Notes: generated by a model from the sequence alone, not told the origin. A DNA stretch of 55,560 bases from Clostridiales bacterium UBA4039 (GCA_002382805.1 DGAD01000047.1:1-55560); one strand, 5' to 3'; counted from the stretch's first letter, positions 7,054-17,218 are shown. Translations and numbers: made by a program.

Positions 7054-9258
7054 ATGTTTAGTCAACGCATACAAAACTTACTACAACAAATGACTTTAGA
7101 AGAAAAAATCGGACAAATGATTCAAATTCACCCTTCAACATATGAGGGACTTATTGGGAAAAAAGATGCTTCAGAAAATTTCACAGGTCCTACCGGTGAA
7201 GTACTTATGAAAAAAAAGGACCTCTATAATGTAGGCTCTTTTCTTTCAGTTGAGACAGCAGCTGATATGATTCGAATTCAATCCGACTATATTAAAAATC
7301 ATCGTTTATCCATTCCGTTATTATTTATGTATGATATTATTCATGGGTATAAGACCATCTTCCCCATTAACCTTGCCCTTAGCGCATCATGGAATCCTGA
7401 AGCTGCAATGCGCTGTGCTCGTGTTGCCTCTATTGAAGGTAGTGTCAGCGGTCAACACGTAACCTTCGCCCCAATGGTTGACTTGGTACGCGACCCACGT
7501 TGGGGACGTGTCATGGAAAGCCCTGGCGAAGACGCCTATCTCAACGGATTAATGGCCAGTGCGACGGTTAAAGGTTTTCAAACCGATACATATGCTTCAC
7601 CCTATTCGATGGTTGCATGCACAAAACATTTTGCTGCGTATGGGGCTGCTGAGGGCGGTCGTGATTATAATACAGTCGATATCTCAGAGCGTTGGCTTCG
7701 TGAATATTATCTGCCCGGTTACTGCGCAGCACTTGAAGCCGGCAGTTCTATGATTATGACTTCTTTCAATTTATATGATGGAATTCCGGCAAGTATTAAC
7801 ACATTTCTTCTTCAAACGATTTTGAGAAAAGAATGGGCCTATGACAAACTTATTATATCTGATTGGGACTCTATTTATGAAGCACTTGTTCATGGCGCAG
7901 CTACAGATAGCTATGATTGTGCCCACAAAGCAATAACTGCCGGTGTGGATATCGAGATGACATCAAACATCTATTATACTCAATTAAGAAACTTAGTCGA
8001 GGACAAAACAATTGCTATTGAGCTTCTAGATACTGCTGTTTTACGCATTCTTCAATTAAAAGAAGATCTAGGTTTATTTGATAATCCTTACCGTTTTGCT
8101 AACGAAAAAGAAGAAAAAAAGCTTCACCTGTCTCTTGCACATCGCGCAGAAGCTAGAGAAGTCGCAAGCGAGACAATGGTATTGCTTAAAAATGATAATA
8201 TACTTCCATTATCCAAGACCACACAACGCATTGCCGTGATTGGTCCCCATGCAGATTCTGGTGATTTACTCGGTTGGTGGAATGCTCTTGGTGATAATAA
8301 GGATACCGTTACGTTAACTCAAGGCATCAAAAATCAACTTGGACCCAATGGGATTGTAACCACTTCAAAAGGATGTGACATATTTACAGCAGATGATCCA
8401 ACCTTTCACGACGCAAAAAAATTAGCTGAAGATGCAGATGTTATCATCTTAGCGTTAGGTGAAAGTCAAGATATGTCCGGTGAAGGCGCCAATCGTGGAA
8501 ATATCCAGATTCCCCATATACAGCAACAATTAGCTCAAGCCATCTTAGAAATTAACAAACCAACCGTTGCCGTATTATTCAATGGTCGCCCCTTAGACCT
8601 AGAATGGTTTGATGCTAACTTTCCTGCTCTTATAGAAGCCTGGTTTCCAGGTACTGAAGGCGGTAATGCTATCGCTGACATACTTTTTGGCGATATCAAT
8701 CCAAGCGGACACCTTACGATGACCTTTCCACGCCGTGTCGGTCAGATTCCTCTATACTATAATCACTTTAATACAGGCCGTCCTTTGGAAACTGAGCACT
8801 ATACATATGGCAAGGCATATGATCCTGGGCTCCGCTATCGATCCCACTATATCGATCAGCCAAATAGTCCACTCTATCCTTTTGGCTATGGCTTAAGCTA
8901 CACAACCTTTGAATATAGCAACCTAAGGCTATCCAGTTGTGAAATGGGCTATAACGATACCATCACTGCTTCAATTGATGTGACCAACACCGGAAAATTT
9001 GATGGCAGCGAAGTCGTCCAACTTTATATTAGAGATTGTGCAGGTAGCGTTGCACGTCCTGTAAAAGAATTAAAAGGATTTGAAAAAATCCATATCAAAA
9101 AACAATCCACTGTAACTGTTGAATTTGTCATTTCTGAAGAAATGCTTAGATTCTACACAGCTACAATGGATTATCAGTCTGAACCCGGCCAATTTATTGT
9201 TATGATTGGTCCAAACTCAGCCACATATGATGCGATGCCTTTTACATTACATGACTAA
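7054..9258 (+). CDS. bglX: glycoside hydrolase family 3 beta-glucosidase/xylosidase, intracellular
   Basis: A 734-residue GH3 enzyme. The N-terminal TIM barrel has KHFAAYGAAEGGRDYN and the nucleophile motif LIISDWDSIYE (Asp near residue 270). The alpha/beta sandwich follows (VMVLLKNDNILPLS), then a fibronectin III-like domain (STVTVEFVISEEMLRFY). There is no signal peptide, so it acts on imported oligosaccharides. The true ATG is at 7054: GGAGG lies 6 nt before it and is formed by the earlier ATGGAGG, which is not a start. Substrate sugar cannot be fixed from sequence; the BglX-like layout favours beta-glucosides or beta-xylosides. Confidence 0.92.
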   Translation: MFSQRIQNLLQQMTLEEKIGQMIQIHPSTYEGLIGKKDASENFTGPTGEVLMKKKDLYNVGSFLSVETAADMIRIQSDYIKNHRLSIPLLFMYDIIHGYKTIFPINLALSASWNPEAAMRCARVASIEGSVSGQHVTFAPMVDLVRDPRWGRVMESPGEDAYLNGLMASATVKGFQTDTYASPYSMVACTKHFAAYGAAEGGRDYNTVDISERWLREYYLPGYCAALEAGSSMIMTSFNLYDGIPASINTFLLQTILRKEWAYDKLIISDWDSIYEALVHGAATDSYDCAHKAITAGVDIEMTSNIYYTQLRNLVEDKTIAIELLDTAVLRILQLKEDLGLFDNPYRFANEKEEKKLHLSLAHRAEAREVASETMVLLKNDNILPLSKTTQRIAVIGPHADSGDLLGWWNALGDNKDTVTLTQGIKNQLGPNGIVTTSKGCDIFTADDPTFHDAKKLAEDADVIILALGESQDMSGEGANRGNIQIPHIQQQLAQAILEINKPTVAVLFNGRPLDLEWFDANFPALIEAWFPGTEGGNAIADILFGDINPSGHLTMTFPRRVGQIPLYYNHFNTGRPLETEHYTYGKAYDPGLRYRSHYIDQPNSPLYPFGYGLSYTTFEYSNLRLSSCEMGYNDTITASIDVTNTGKFDGSEVVQLYIRDCAGSVARPVKELKGFEKIHIKKQSTVTVEFVISEEMLRFYTATMDYQSEPGQFIVMIGPNSATYDAMPFTLHD

Positions 9259-9270
9259 TACTTTGGATAT

Positions 9271-10572
9271 TTATCTATATTCTGGCAGCCAGTCTCCATG
9301 GGCTTGTATAAGATCATCAACAAGATTCTTGATTTCATCCATGGATAGTTCCGACGACGTATGGGGATCGAGCATCGCCGCATGATAAATATATTCACGC
9401 TTTTGTGTCAGTGCAGCTTCTATGGTTAAAAGCTGCACATTCACATTGGTGCGATTTAACGCAGCTAATTGTTCTGGTAACTTTCCAACATAGGTTGGCG
9501 AAATACCTGATGCATCGACCATACAAGGGACTTCAACAACGGCGTCATAGGGCAAGTTCGTTATCAATCCTGTATTTAAGACATTTCCACCTATTTTATA
9601 TGGTACATTTGTCTCCATCGCCTCGATAATATAAGAACCGTACTCATGGGTTCTTTCATGTGTTAATTTTACATCACCTAACAGTTCTTCACGCGTTTTA
9701 TTCCATTCGTCAATTTGTTTTATACAACGACGTGGGTACTCATCTAATGGGATATGATAACGTTCAATCAATTCTGGGTATTTACTTTTGATAAAATAAG
9801 GCAAATATTCTGCATTATGTTCACTTGACTCCGTTACATAATATCCAAATGTTTGCATCATCTCAAAGCGAACAGCATCTTTTTGAGGTAATCCATTGTT
9901 TTTTACATGCTCCTTTATCTTTGGATACAAATCCACGCCGTCTTTTTTAATCTCCAAAAGCCATGCCATATGATTAATTCCGGCAATAAGTGTTTGTATT
10001 TCTTTATCTTCTTCCCAACCTAAGCCTTCATAAAGATTTTGCGGGCACACTTGAACACTGTGGCACAATCCAATCGTCTTTATAGATGTGGCTCTTAACA
10101 TGACACCTGTAAGCATTGCCATAGGATTTGTATAGTTTAAAAACCAAGCATCTGGGCATACTTCTTCCATATCTTTTGCAAAATCTAACATCACCGAAAT
10201 CGTTCTTAATGCTCGAAAGATTCCTCCGATTCCCAATGTGTCAGCAATGGTTTGACGTAACCCATATTTTTTAGGGATTTCAAAGTCAGTAATTGTACAC
10301 GGATCATAGCCTCCAACTTGGATCGCATTAATAACATACTTTGCTCCACGAAGCGCTTCTTTTCGTTGCGTATACGTTATAATTTTTGCTCGACCTGCAT
10401 TTGAATTTTGATTAATATTTCTAAGAATCATCTCGGATTCTTTTAGGCGATTTTCATCAATATCATACAATGCAATCTCTGCATCACGTAAGCTGTCAGT
10501 GACCATACAGTCCCCTAACACATTTTTTGCAAACACAGTACTTCCTGCACCCATAAACGTAATTTTTGTCAT
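9271..10572 (-). CDS. glycoside hydrolase family 4 (MelA-type alpha-galactosidase/glucosidase)
   Basis: A 433-residue GH4 enzyme, which uses NAD+ and Mn2+ in an oxidation-elimination mechanism. Visible are the NAD-binding FMGAGSTVFAKNVLGD at the N terminus, NYTNPMAMLT, the metal-binding CHSVQ Cys-His and GINHMAWLLEI. Length and motifs fit the alpha-galactosidase/alpha-glucosidase branch; GH4 also includes alpha-glucuronidases and polygalacturonate-active enzymes, so the substrate is open. The second of two adjacent ATGs (10572) is best spaced from AGGAGG. It is divergent from an AraC regulator and converges with the GH3 gene. Confidence 0.88.
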   Translation of the reverse strand: MTKITFMGAGSTVFAKNVLGDCMVTDSLRDAEIALYDIDENRLKESEMILRNINQNSNAGRAKIITYTQRKEALRGAKYVINAIQVGGYDPCTITDFEIPKKYGLRQTIADTLGIGGIFRALRTISVMLDFAKDMEEVCPDAWFLNYTNPMAMLTGVMLRATSIKTIGLCHSVQVCPQNLYEGLGWEEDKEIQTLIAGINHMAWLLEIKKDGVDLYPKIKEHVKNNGLPQKDAVRFEMMQTFGYYVTESSEHNAEYLPYFIKSKYPELIERYHIPLDEYPRRCIKQIDEWNKTREELLGDVKLTHERTHEYGSYIIEAMETNVPYKIGGNVLNTGLITNLPYDAVVEVPCMVDASGISPTYVGKLPEQLAALNRTNVNVQLLTIEAALTQKREYIYHAAMLDPHTSSELSMDEIKNLVDDLIQAHGDWLPEYR

Positions 10573-10693
10573 CATTTTCCTCCTATTAGTCAATGAATAT
10601 TGTTATATCTATTGTTATTTTAATCAAAACAGAGTAAAATGAACATTGAAAAATGTGACCTAAATTTGTCTTTATGTGATTTCGGAGGAGAAA

Positions 10694-11515
10694 ATGTCTC
10701 ACGAACCTTTGGAGCTTTTTAATAAAGGCTCAGAAATATGCGCACCCAAACATAGCTTTGGTCCGTTTGTCCGGACCCATGTGTTAATACATTTTATCAA
10801 AGAAGGATGTGGTACCTTTCACGTCAACAATCAGACCTTTTTTGTCAAAAAGAATCAGGCCTTTATTATTTTTCCTGATGTGATCACCTACTATGAAGCC
10901 GATGCCTTTGACCCCTGGCATTATTACTGGGTCGGTTTTAAAAGTACGGATGTCGTTTGGCAACTTAAAAATATTGGCATCGATGTTGATCATCCCATTT
11001 TAAGTTTTAATGACACCCACATGTTATGGCAATATATCACCCAGTTAACCGATCTATCTACCCGAGCACTAAGCTCTTATTACAAAAGCACTGGGTTACT
11101 CCATCTGATTATTGATGAATTATTCCAAGAACTCAACGGTTCAACGGACTTTATTGCATTACGCGAATCCACCCAAGGTGATCCTTATGTTGATTCAGCC
11201 TGTAATTATATCGCCAAAAACTATACTCAAAATATTCGTGTGGATGACATTACCTCCTATGTCGATCTTGAACGCAGTTATTTTTCCAGGCTTTTTAAAA
11301 AATATACCGGCTATTCACCGCAAAATTATCTTATCCGCTATCGTATGCAACAAGCCACATATTTACTTGCGACAACAAATATTGCCATTGGAACTATCGG
11401 TAACTCAATTGGCTATGAAAACCCTTACCATTTTTCAAAAATCTTCAAAAAAAATATCGGTGTTTCGCCTTCTGAGTATCGAAAACACCGACGTAGTATA
11501 ACATTTAATGCGTAA
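10694..11515 (+). CDS. AraC family transcriptional regulator
   Basis: A 273-residue regulator. The N-terminal cupin has FVRTHVLIHFIKEGCGTFHV and WHYYWVGFK, typical of sugar-sensing AraC proteins of the MsmR/RafR type. The C-terminal DNA-binding part carries VDDITSYVDLERSYFSRLFKKYTG and IGYENPYHFSKIFKKNIGVSPSEYRK. It is transcribed away from the GH4 gene across a 121-base spacer and most likely controls it. The ATG at 10694 follows GGAGGAG closely; the upstream in-frame GTG at 10676 has no site. Its 3' end overlaps the convergent VanZ gene by 11 bases. Confidence 0.88.
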   Translation: MSHEPLELFNKGSEICAPKHSFGPFVRTHVLIHFIKEGCGTFHVNNQTFFVKKNQAFIIFPDVITYYEADAFDPWHYYWVGFKSTDVVWQLKNIGIDVDHPILSFNDTHMLWQYITQLTDLSTRALSSYYKSTGLLHLIIDELFQELNGSTDFIALRESTQGDPYVDSACNYIAKNYTQNIRVDDITSYVDLERSYFSRLFKKYTGYSPQNYLIRYRMQQATYLLATTNIAIGTIGNSIGYENPYHFSKIFKKNIGVSPSEYRKHRRSITFNA

Positions 11516-11948
11516 TTTTTTTATATGTCTTATACAATAAGAGCCCTGTTAATGCACCTGATGTGTCAATAAGTACATCATAAATCGTTCCTACTCTTCC
11601 TTCAATAAACAGCTGGTGCGTCTCATCGCTAACCGCATACAATGCTGATATGACAAATGCTGCTGTATAGGGACGTTTCACCTGTGATTTTTTTAGTGGA
11701 TTCATTAATAAAATCCCTAGAATAAAATATATAAAAAAATGTGCGTTTTTACGAATGAATCCATGCCACCAGTCTAGCTCTGATGTTATATTTGGAACAA
11801 AGTTCTCAAGTACTTGAAGTACTTTCTCTGTAATTGAAGAGCTAAGTTTTCCTGACTGTGTTGCCGGTTGATGAGAAAACATAAAAATAAGTCCCATCCA
11901 AAAAATAGGCAAAATCCAGTATCGTAATTTAAATTTATTCTTAAACAT
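11505..11948 (-). CDS. VanZ family membrane protein
   Basis: A 147-residue protein with three to four membrane segments. The VanZ pattern is clear: IFMFSHQPATQSGKLSSSI, FIRKNAHFFIYFILGILL, SDETHQLFIEGRVGTIYDVLIDTSGALTGLLLY. VanZ proteins are linked to low-level teicoplanin resistance in enterococci, but most chromosomal members have unknown roles. It is not beside other glycopeptide-resistance genes. The ribosome site is weak. It may be co-transcribed with the HAD phosphatase and Ugd genes upstream. Confidence 0.85.
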   Translation of the reverse strand: MFKNKFKLRYWILPIFWMGLIFMFSHQPATQSGKLSSSITEKVLQVLENFVPNITSELDWWHGFIRKNAHFFIYFILGILLMNPLKKSQVKRPYTAAFVISALYAVSDETHQLFIEGRVGTIYDVLIDTSGALTGLLLYKTYKKITH

Positions 11949-11992
11949 TTATTCACACTTTCTTGACTTGAGCTATCAATGCGCCTATATCA

Positions 11993-12775
11993 TTATAGAA
12001 AAAAAGTCTCTATTGCTAAAGCAACACCGTCTTCATCAACACTTTTTATAATCATATCCGCAGCATCTTTTAAAATTTGGGTCCCATTTTCAACGGCAAA
12101 ACCTCGCTTTGCCTTTTGAATCATTGACAAGTCATTCATACTATCACCAAAGCAAATCGTATCTTCCCACGTCATGCCGTAATAGTCATGAAGTACTTGA
12201 ATTCCTTCTGCTTTAGACCAAACAACATCCATTAAATCTGCACCAAAATTTCCATTAAACAAAAAATAATGTAAACCTTGAATCTCTCGAACCAACTCAA
12301 GAATTTCTTCTTTATCAGCAACAATATGCAATGAATGGACCTGTCGATTTAATAATTCATAAGACTCGTGATACGTCTTATGACAATATCCATACATGTT
12401 GATTTCAAATTCACGTATAATTTCATAATGTGTATAGTATTCTCCGCCTTCGATGGACGCACCAACGCATAGGTTATTATGCGTTCCATAATCAAGCACC
12501 TTTTTCATTAACTGCTTATCAAAATAATGCTCAAAAAGTAGTTCCGCATTTGCCGTTACTTTTAATCCATTGGCATGAACAATCGCTTGAGGATTAATCA
12601 TATCGGCAAAGGGTTTACTATTAGGTGTATCAAAATCCCGCCCTGAGGCTAGTACAACAATATGCCCTTGTTGCTTTAGCCTCTCTAACGCATGAAGGAT
12701 ACGTTCGGATATCTTATATTTTTTATGATTGAGCAATGTATTGTCTAAATCAAAGCAAAACATTTTTCGTTCCAT
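11993..12775 (-). CDS. Cof-type HAD family hydrolase
   Basis: A 260-residue phosphatase. The catalytic FDLDNTLLNHK motif is at residues 8-18 (nucleophile Asp and acid/base Asp), with VVLASGRDFDTP as motif II, a cap domain in the middle, and motif IV GDSMNDLSMI near residue 215. Family members dephosphorylate sugar phosphates or flavin precursors; the substrate here is unknown. It lies 19 bases after the UDP-glucose dehydrogenase gene on the same strand, so it is probably in that transcript. AGGAG precedes the ATG. Confidence 0.88.
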   Translation of the reverse strand: MERKMFCFDLDNTLLNHKKYKISERILHALERLKQQGHIVVLASGRDFDTPNSKPFADMINPQAIVHANGLKVTANAELLFEHYFDKQLMKKVLDYGTHNNLCVGASIEGGEYYTHYEIIREFEINMYGYCHKTYHESYELLNRQVHSLHIVADKEEILELVREIQGLHYFLFNGNFGADLMDVVWSKAEGIQVLHDYYGMTWEDTICFGDSMNDLSMIQKAKRGFAVENGTQILKDAADMIIKSVDEDGVALAIETFFL

Positions 12776-12794
12776 GAGCTTCTCCTAACTCTTG

Positions 12795-13961
12795 CTAATC
12801 CCGAGAAAACAAATCCCTTGTGTAAATCTTGTCTTTTACATCCAGTAATTCTTTTGATAGTCGATTGGCTACAATAACATCCGAAATCCTTTTAAACTCT
12901 TCAAAGTCTTTTATCACTCTTGATTTAAAGAACGTCTCTTCTTGTAACGCAGGTTCAAAAACAACAACTTCTATTCCTTTTGCTTTAATCCTTTTCATGA
13001 CGCCTTGAATGGCGGATTGCCTAAAGTTATCCGAATCCATTTTCATGGTCAATCGATACACCCCGACAACGTCCGGATTTTTCTTAATAATCATATCCGC
13101 TATATGGTCTTTACGTGTCCGATTCGCATCCACAATGGCTGACATAATATTTTGGGGAATATCTGAGTAATTTGCCAAAAGCTGCTTTGTATCTTTGGGC
13201 AAGCAATATCCACCGTATCCAAAAGAAGGATTGTTGTAGTGCGTTCCAATACGAGGGTCTAGCCCTACACCTTCAATAATTTGTTTTGTATCCAATCCAC
13301 GAACTTCCGCATATGAATCTAACTCATTAAAGTATGCTACGCGAAGAGCCAAATATGTATTGGCGAACAATTTAATCGCCTCTGCCTCTGTTGAATCTGT
13401 ATATAGAACAGGTATTTCTTCTTTTAGGGCACCTTCTTGTAACAAGTCGGCAAAAACTTCTGCACGTTTCGACTTTTCTCCAACAACAATTCTAGATGGG
13501 TACAAATTGTCATATAAAGCCTTTCCTTCTCTTAAAAATTCAGGTGAAAAAATAATATTATCTGTATCAAATTTTTCTCTAACCGTCTCTGTATATCCTA
13601 CGGGGACTGTGGATTTTATGACCATAATCGCTTTTGGATTAATTGAAAGTACATTTGCAATAACCGCTTCTACCGTTCGCGTATTAAAATAATTTTTATC
13701 CGGATCATAGTTTGTCGGTGTTGAGATAATGACGTACTCAGCATCTTTATATGCCAAAAAATTATCTGTTGTTGCCGTTAAATTCAATTCTTTATTTTTA
13801 AGATAGTCTTCAATTTCAGGATCAATAATTGGCGATTGCCTTTGATTAATCATATCCACTTTTTCCTGAATAATATCTAATGCAATTACTTCATTATTTT
13901 GTGCAAGTAAAATTGCATTAGAAAGACCAACATATCCCGTTCCTGCGATTGTAATTTTCAT
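12795..13961 (-). CDS. ugd: UDP-glucose 6-dehydrogenase
   Basis: A 388-residue nucleotide-sugar dehydrogenase. It has the Rossmann motif [10 protein letters not shown] at residues 7-16, the [19 protein letters not shown] region, and the catalytic Cys in [14 protein letters not shown] near residue 250. It oxidises UDP-glucose to UDP-glucuronate with two NAD+. The compact length and NSF-type N terminus match Gram-positive Ugd proteins. Together with GalU (52090) and the UDP-glucuronate epimerase (20804) it would supply UDP-GlcA and UDP-GalA for the polysaccharide locus. It lies about 5 kb outside that locus. Confidence 0.88.
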   Translation of the reverse strand: MKITIAGTGYVGLSNAILLAQNNEVIALDIIQEKVDMINQRQSPIIDPEIEDYLKNKELNLTATTDNFLAYKDAEYVIISTPTNYDPDKNYFNTRTVEAVIANVLSINPKAIMVIKSTVPVGYTETVREKFDTDNIIFSPEFLREGKALYDNLYPSRIVVGEKSKRAEVFADLLQEGALKEEIPVLYTDSTEAEAIKLFANTYLALRVAYFNELDSYAEVRGLDTKQIIEGVGLDPRIGTHYNNPSFGYGGYCLPKDTKQLLANYSDIPQNIMSAIVDANRTRKDHIADMIIKKNPDVVGVYRLTMKMDSDNFRQSAIQGVMKRIKAKGIEVVVFEPALQEETFFKSRVIKDFEEFKRISDVIVANRLSKELLDVKDKIYTRDLFSRD

Positions 13962-14082
13962 TTTTTTCTCCCTTTTTTTTGTCCTTTTGGTTTATATACC
14001 GTAAATTTTCCTTAGTTTCTACTTATTATATATGCCTGTGAATAGCAATATTATATCGTAATTTTATATACAAATCAATCAC

Positions 14083-14111
14083 TTGACAAAACATAAGAAA
14101 AAGCTTACTAT
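14083..14111 (+). promoter_or_regulatory. promoter of the MFS/MATE gene pair
   Basis: A perfect -35 TTGACA (14083-14088) and TACTAT (14106-14111) are separated by 17 nt, about 30 bases before the ribosome site of the MFS gene. Confidence 0.65.
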
Positions 14112-14145
14112 AGCACCTATATAAGGTTAGAAGATGAGGTGCGAA

Positions 14146-15318
14146 ATGACGACAATATTATTACTATTTATTATTTATTTAGCTTTTATTAGTCTGGGAC
14201 TCCCCGACTCATTATTAGGTGTTGCATGGCCAATGATTCGTGAAGAGTGGTCTCTTCCGCTAGACTATGCAGGAATGATTGCTACAGTTACAATTGGTTC
14301 AACGATTTTATCCAGTCTTTTTAGCGGACGCATCATTGCACGCTTTGGCACGGGAATGGTTACATTTCTTAGTTGTCTTATGACCGCAGGAGCACTCCTT
14401 GGCATATCCGTGTCTCCTTCTTTTTCATGGATTTTTCTATTCGCAATCCCCTTAGGTTTTGGCGCTGGTAGTGTTGATACCGCTTTAAATAACTTTGTTT
14501 CACTTCACTTTAAATCCCATCATATGAACTGGTTGCATTCTTTTTGGGGCGTTGGCGCAACCATTGGACCTATTATTATGGGACAGTATCTTCTTTTGAG
14601 TACGTGGCAATATGGCTACCGTTTTATAGGATCCATACAGCTGGTCTTGGCTTTTATCCTTTTGATTAGCCTCCCTCTTTGGAAGATGCATCATACCACT
14701 ACACATGCAACGCAAGAGCATGTGGAACCCGACCGTTCATTAAGTTTTACCCAAAAACTACGTATAAAAGGCGTACCTTTTGCTCTTATTGCTTTTTTGT
14801 TTTACGTAGCTGGCGAAGCAGCTGTTGGTCTTTGGGGAAGTAGTTATCTAGTTCAGATTAGAGGCATCTCCATTGGTATGGCTGCTACATGGATTGCCAT
14901 GTACTATGGCGGTATAACCCTTGGACGATTTATTTCCGGTTTTATTTCTTTTAGACTATCCAATCAGCAGCTCGTTTTCTACGGTATTGTTGTTAGTCTA
15001 TTCGGCGTTTTGATGCTTATTTTACCTTTACCTAATTTTGTAATTCCTGTAGGTTTAGTTTTTATTGGTTTAGGCTTTGCGCCTATTTTTCCAAGTCTAA
15101 TTCACGAAACACCGGAGCGTTTTGGAAAAGCCCATTCTCAAGATATTATAGGCTATCAAATTGCTGCGGCATATTTAGGTGGTGCAACTTTACCTCCACT
15201 TTTTGGTGTAATCGCTCAAAACACTAGTATGAGCATATTTCCGCCATTTATTCTGCTTTGTTTAGTTTTCATATTGTTAAGCACAACAAAGCTCAATCGC
15301 ATAAAAGGAGATACATAG
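14146..15318 (+). CDS. MFS transporter
   Basis: A 390-residue protein with about twelve membrane segments. It has an early FISLGLPDSLLGVAWPMI segment and a central loop with TTHATQEHVEPDRS between two six-helix halves. The N terminus and the WLHSFWGVGATIGP segment resemble the FucP/YfmO-like group of sugar or drug transporters. The substrate cannot be told. The start at 14146 has GAGGTG 4 nt upstream; ATG 14134 lies before that site. It is followed after one base by a MATE transporter, so the two are co-transcribed. Confidence 0.85.
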   Translation: MTTILLLFIIYLAFISLGLPDSLLGVAWPMIREEWSLPLDYAGMIATVTIGSTILSSLFSGRIIARFGTGMVTFLSCLMTAGALLGISVSPSFSWIFLFAIPLGFGAGSVDTALNNFVSLHFKSHHMNWLHSFWGVGATIGPIIMGQYLLLSTWQYGYRFIGSIQLVLAFILLISLPLWKMHHTTTHATQEHVEPDRSLSFTQKLRIKGVPFALIAFLFYVAGEAAVGLWGSSYLVQIRGISIGMAATWIAMYYGGITLGRFISGFISFRLSNQQLVFYGIVVSLFGVLMLILPLPNFVIPVGLVFIGLGFAPIFPSLIHETPERFGKAHSQDIIGYQIAAAYLGGATLPPLFGVIAQNTSMSIFPPFILLCLVFILLSTTKLNRIKGDT

Positions 15319-15319
15319 A

Positions 15320-16678
15320 ATGGATGATCAAAGAATTGTATTACTACGTGACACAAAAATATCTAAGGCAATCAATACAATGTCTATTCCTGCTATTATA
15401 GGAATGCTTGTTATGGCCATATATAATGTTGTTGATACCATGTTTGTTGCATGGCTCGGGACAAGTGCTACAAGCGCTACCCAAGTCGTTCTTCCTATCA
15501 TGATGCTTACTTCAGCTTTTGGACTAGCCTTTGGCATTGGTGGAGGAAGCTATGTCTCAAGATTACTTGGACAAAATGATATGAAAAAAGCCCAAATCAC
15601 AACATCCGTCTCTTTTTTCACTGCCGTCGGTGCGGGGCTAATCTTTGTTATTGTCAGCTTACTTAATTTAGAGAGTTTACTGTATCTTTTTGGTGCCAAT
15701 GATTCAATTATTGAGACTTCAAAAAATTATGCATTTTTTATTATTATTGGTAGCGTATTCACTATGGGTAATATGACTATGAATAACATCTTGCGTTCTG
15801 AAGGTAGTTCAAAACTATCTATGCTTGGAATGGCTGCCGGTTCAGTCTTAAATGTTGCTCTTGACCCACTGTTTATCTTTACCTTTGGCTGGGGTGTTTC
15901 AGGTGCAGGGTTTGCAACCGCTCTTTCACAGGGTTTTTCCTTCTTAATTCTTTTGTCACATTACTTAATGAAACGTTCTGTTCTTTCCATAAAACTTTCA
16001 AATTTTAAACCTTCTCTTGCTATGTATAAAGAGATTTTTAAAGTTGGAATCCCAACATTTTTACGACAAACCCTCTTTAGCATCACTATTGGTTTTTTAA
16101 ATAATCGTGCATTTTTATATGGTGGAAACGACTTATTGGCTGCAGTAGGCATTGTATTTCGTATTGGAATGATTCCAACATATATCTTGTTTGGAATCGG
16201 TCAGGGTTTTCAGCCTGTCGTCGGCTACAATTTTGGAGCCAAAAACAAAAAGCGTATTCTTGATGCTCTAAAATACACTTTGTCCATCAGCCTTATTCTG
16301 GCTTTTATTTCTAGTCTATTTTTGATTTTTGGGGGCGAAATATTTATGCATATCTTTAAAGCCTCGCCATCGGTAACAGCATATGGTATACGCGGTCTTA
16401 AATATTTTGCAGGTTCGATTCTTCTGCTTGCAGTAACCAACTGTATCAGCATATTTTATCAAGCCATTGGCAAAGGCATTGAATCCTTGATATTATCCAT
16501 TTCTCGCCAGGGCATTTTTTATCTCCCGGCAATTTTTATTGCCCCTTTGTTTTTTGATGCTGATGGCATCTTAAGCTCTCAACTTATTGCCGATGCTTTT
16601 ACTTTTATCGTTACGGCTTTTGTTTTTATTCCTTTTCTATTAAGTCATAAACTGGATAAAGAACTGGATGCTAATTAG
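15320..16678 (+). CDS. MATE family efflux transporter
   Basis: A 452-residue, twelve-helix protein. The MATE signatures are visible: SIPAIIGMLVMAIYNVVDTMFVAWLG at the N terminus, GIGGGSYVSRLLGQNDMKKA, and the second-half counterpart GIPTFLRQTLFSI with GIGQGFQPVVGYNFGAKNKKR. MATE proteins export cationic drugs or metabolites using Na+ or H+. It begins right after the MFS stop with AAAGGAG overlapping that gene, and converges with the zincin gene, overlapping it by 8 bases. Confidence 0.9.
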   Translation: MDDQRIVLLRDTKISKAINTMSIPAIIGMLVMAIYNVVDTMFVAWLGTSATSATQVVLPIMMLTSAFGLAFGIGGGSYVSRLLGQNDMKKAQITTSVSFFTAVGAGLIFVIVSLLNLESLLYLFGANDSIIETSKNYAFFIIIGSVFTMGNMTMNNILRSEGSSKLSMLGMAAGSVLNVALDPLFIFTFGWGVSGAGFATALSQGFSFLILLSHYLMKRSVLSIKLSNFKPSLAMYKEIFKVGIPTFLRQTLFSITIGFLNNRAFLYGGNDLLAAVGIVFRIGMIPTYILFGIGQGFQPVVGYNFGAKNKKRILDALKYTLSISLILAFISSLFLIFGGEIFMHIFKASPSVTAYGIRGLKYFAGSILLLAVTNCISIFYQAIGKGIESLILSISRQGIFYLPAIFIAPLFFDADGILSSQLIADAFTFIVTAFVFIPFLLSHKLDKELDAN

Positions 16679-17054
16679 CATCCTTTTTGTGTTTTGACAG
16701 GTACTTTTGCATCTTTACAGCATCATCAATCTCCAAATCTTTTTCTCCTGCCAGTGACTCCAAGTGATGGGTAAACTCATGCTTTATGGTATGCATGAGT
16801 TTTTTTCTTAATCGATTTATAGATAGATGTCCATATAGGTGCATAAACGATCCATAGTATATCGCAATATATCTTCCCATAATCCCACCTGAGTGATATT
16901 CCCCTAAAATAAATAAATCATTCTTTTGACTATTCTTATTTTCTTTTTCATCCGGTAATAAAATAACGCCGCCATTAAGGCCTTTAAACAAATCTTCTGG
17001 CAAGCGCTCCACTATTTCTTCTATTAATATTTCCATTTCATCTATTGTAATCAT
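16671..17054 (-). CDS. metallopeptidase family protein (zincin-like, HEFTHH)
   Basis: A 127-residue protein. HEFTHHLESLAGEKDLE gives the HEXXH zinc motif and a downstream acidic residue of the Zincin_1 family. The YHSGGIMGRYIAIYYGSF segment forms the usual strand before the helix. These short proteins are common in Firmicutes, and their substrate is not known. No signal peptide or membrane segment is present. The stop lies in the last codons of the convergent MATE gene. Confidence 0.8.
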   Translation of the reverse strand: MITIDEMEILIEEIVERLPEDLFKGLNGGVILLPDEKENKNSQKNDLFILGEYHSGGIMGRYIAIYYGSFMHLYGHLSINRLRKKLMHTIKHEFTHHLESLAGEKDLEIDDAVKMQKYLSKHKKDAN

Positions 17055-17143
17055 AGGACCTCCTTAAGTGCGTACATTTATCTTAGCATAGCATCTTATA
17101 TCTTAAAAATAAAGTTATTTTTGTTTAGCTATTTTCTGTTCCA

Positions 17144-17172
17144 TTGAAAAAATGTATAGGGTGTGTTATAAT
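17144..17172 (+). promoter_or_regulatory. promoter of the MarR-fusion gene
   Basis: TTGAAA (17144-17149), a 17-nt spacer and a consensus TATAAT (17167-17172) lie about 45 bases before the start codon. Confidence 0.75.
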
Positions 17173-17175
17173 TAT

Positions 17176-17192
17176 ATTACGATATTCGTATT
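17176..17192 (+). promoter_or_regulatory. palindromic operator, probably for the MarR-type protein
   Basis: TACGA-TAT-TCGTA is an inverted repeat lying just after the -10 box, at the expected transcription start. MarR proteins usually bind such 13-20 bp palindromes and repress their own genes. Autoregulation is an inference from position. Confidence 0.5.
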
Positions 17193-17218
17193 ATTTATTA
17201 TTCGAAAAGAGGTGCTAC

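Noticed and set aside
17144..17218. Start of the MarR-fusion at 17144
   Set aside because: That region contains the promoter and operator; the ribosome site AGAGGTG points to 17219.
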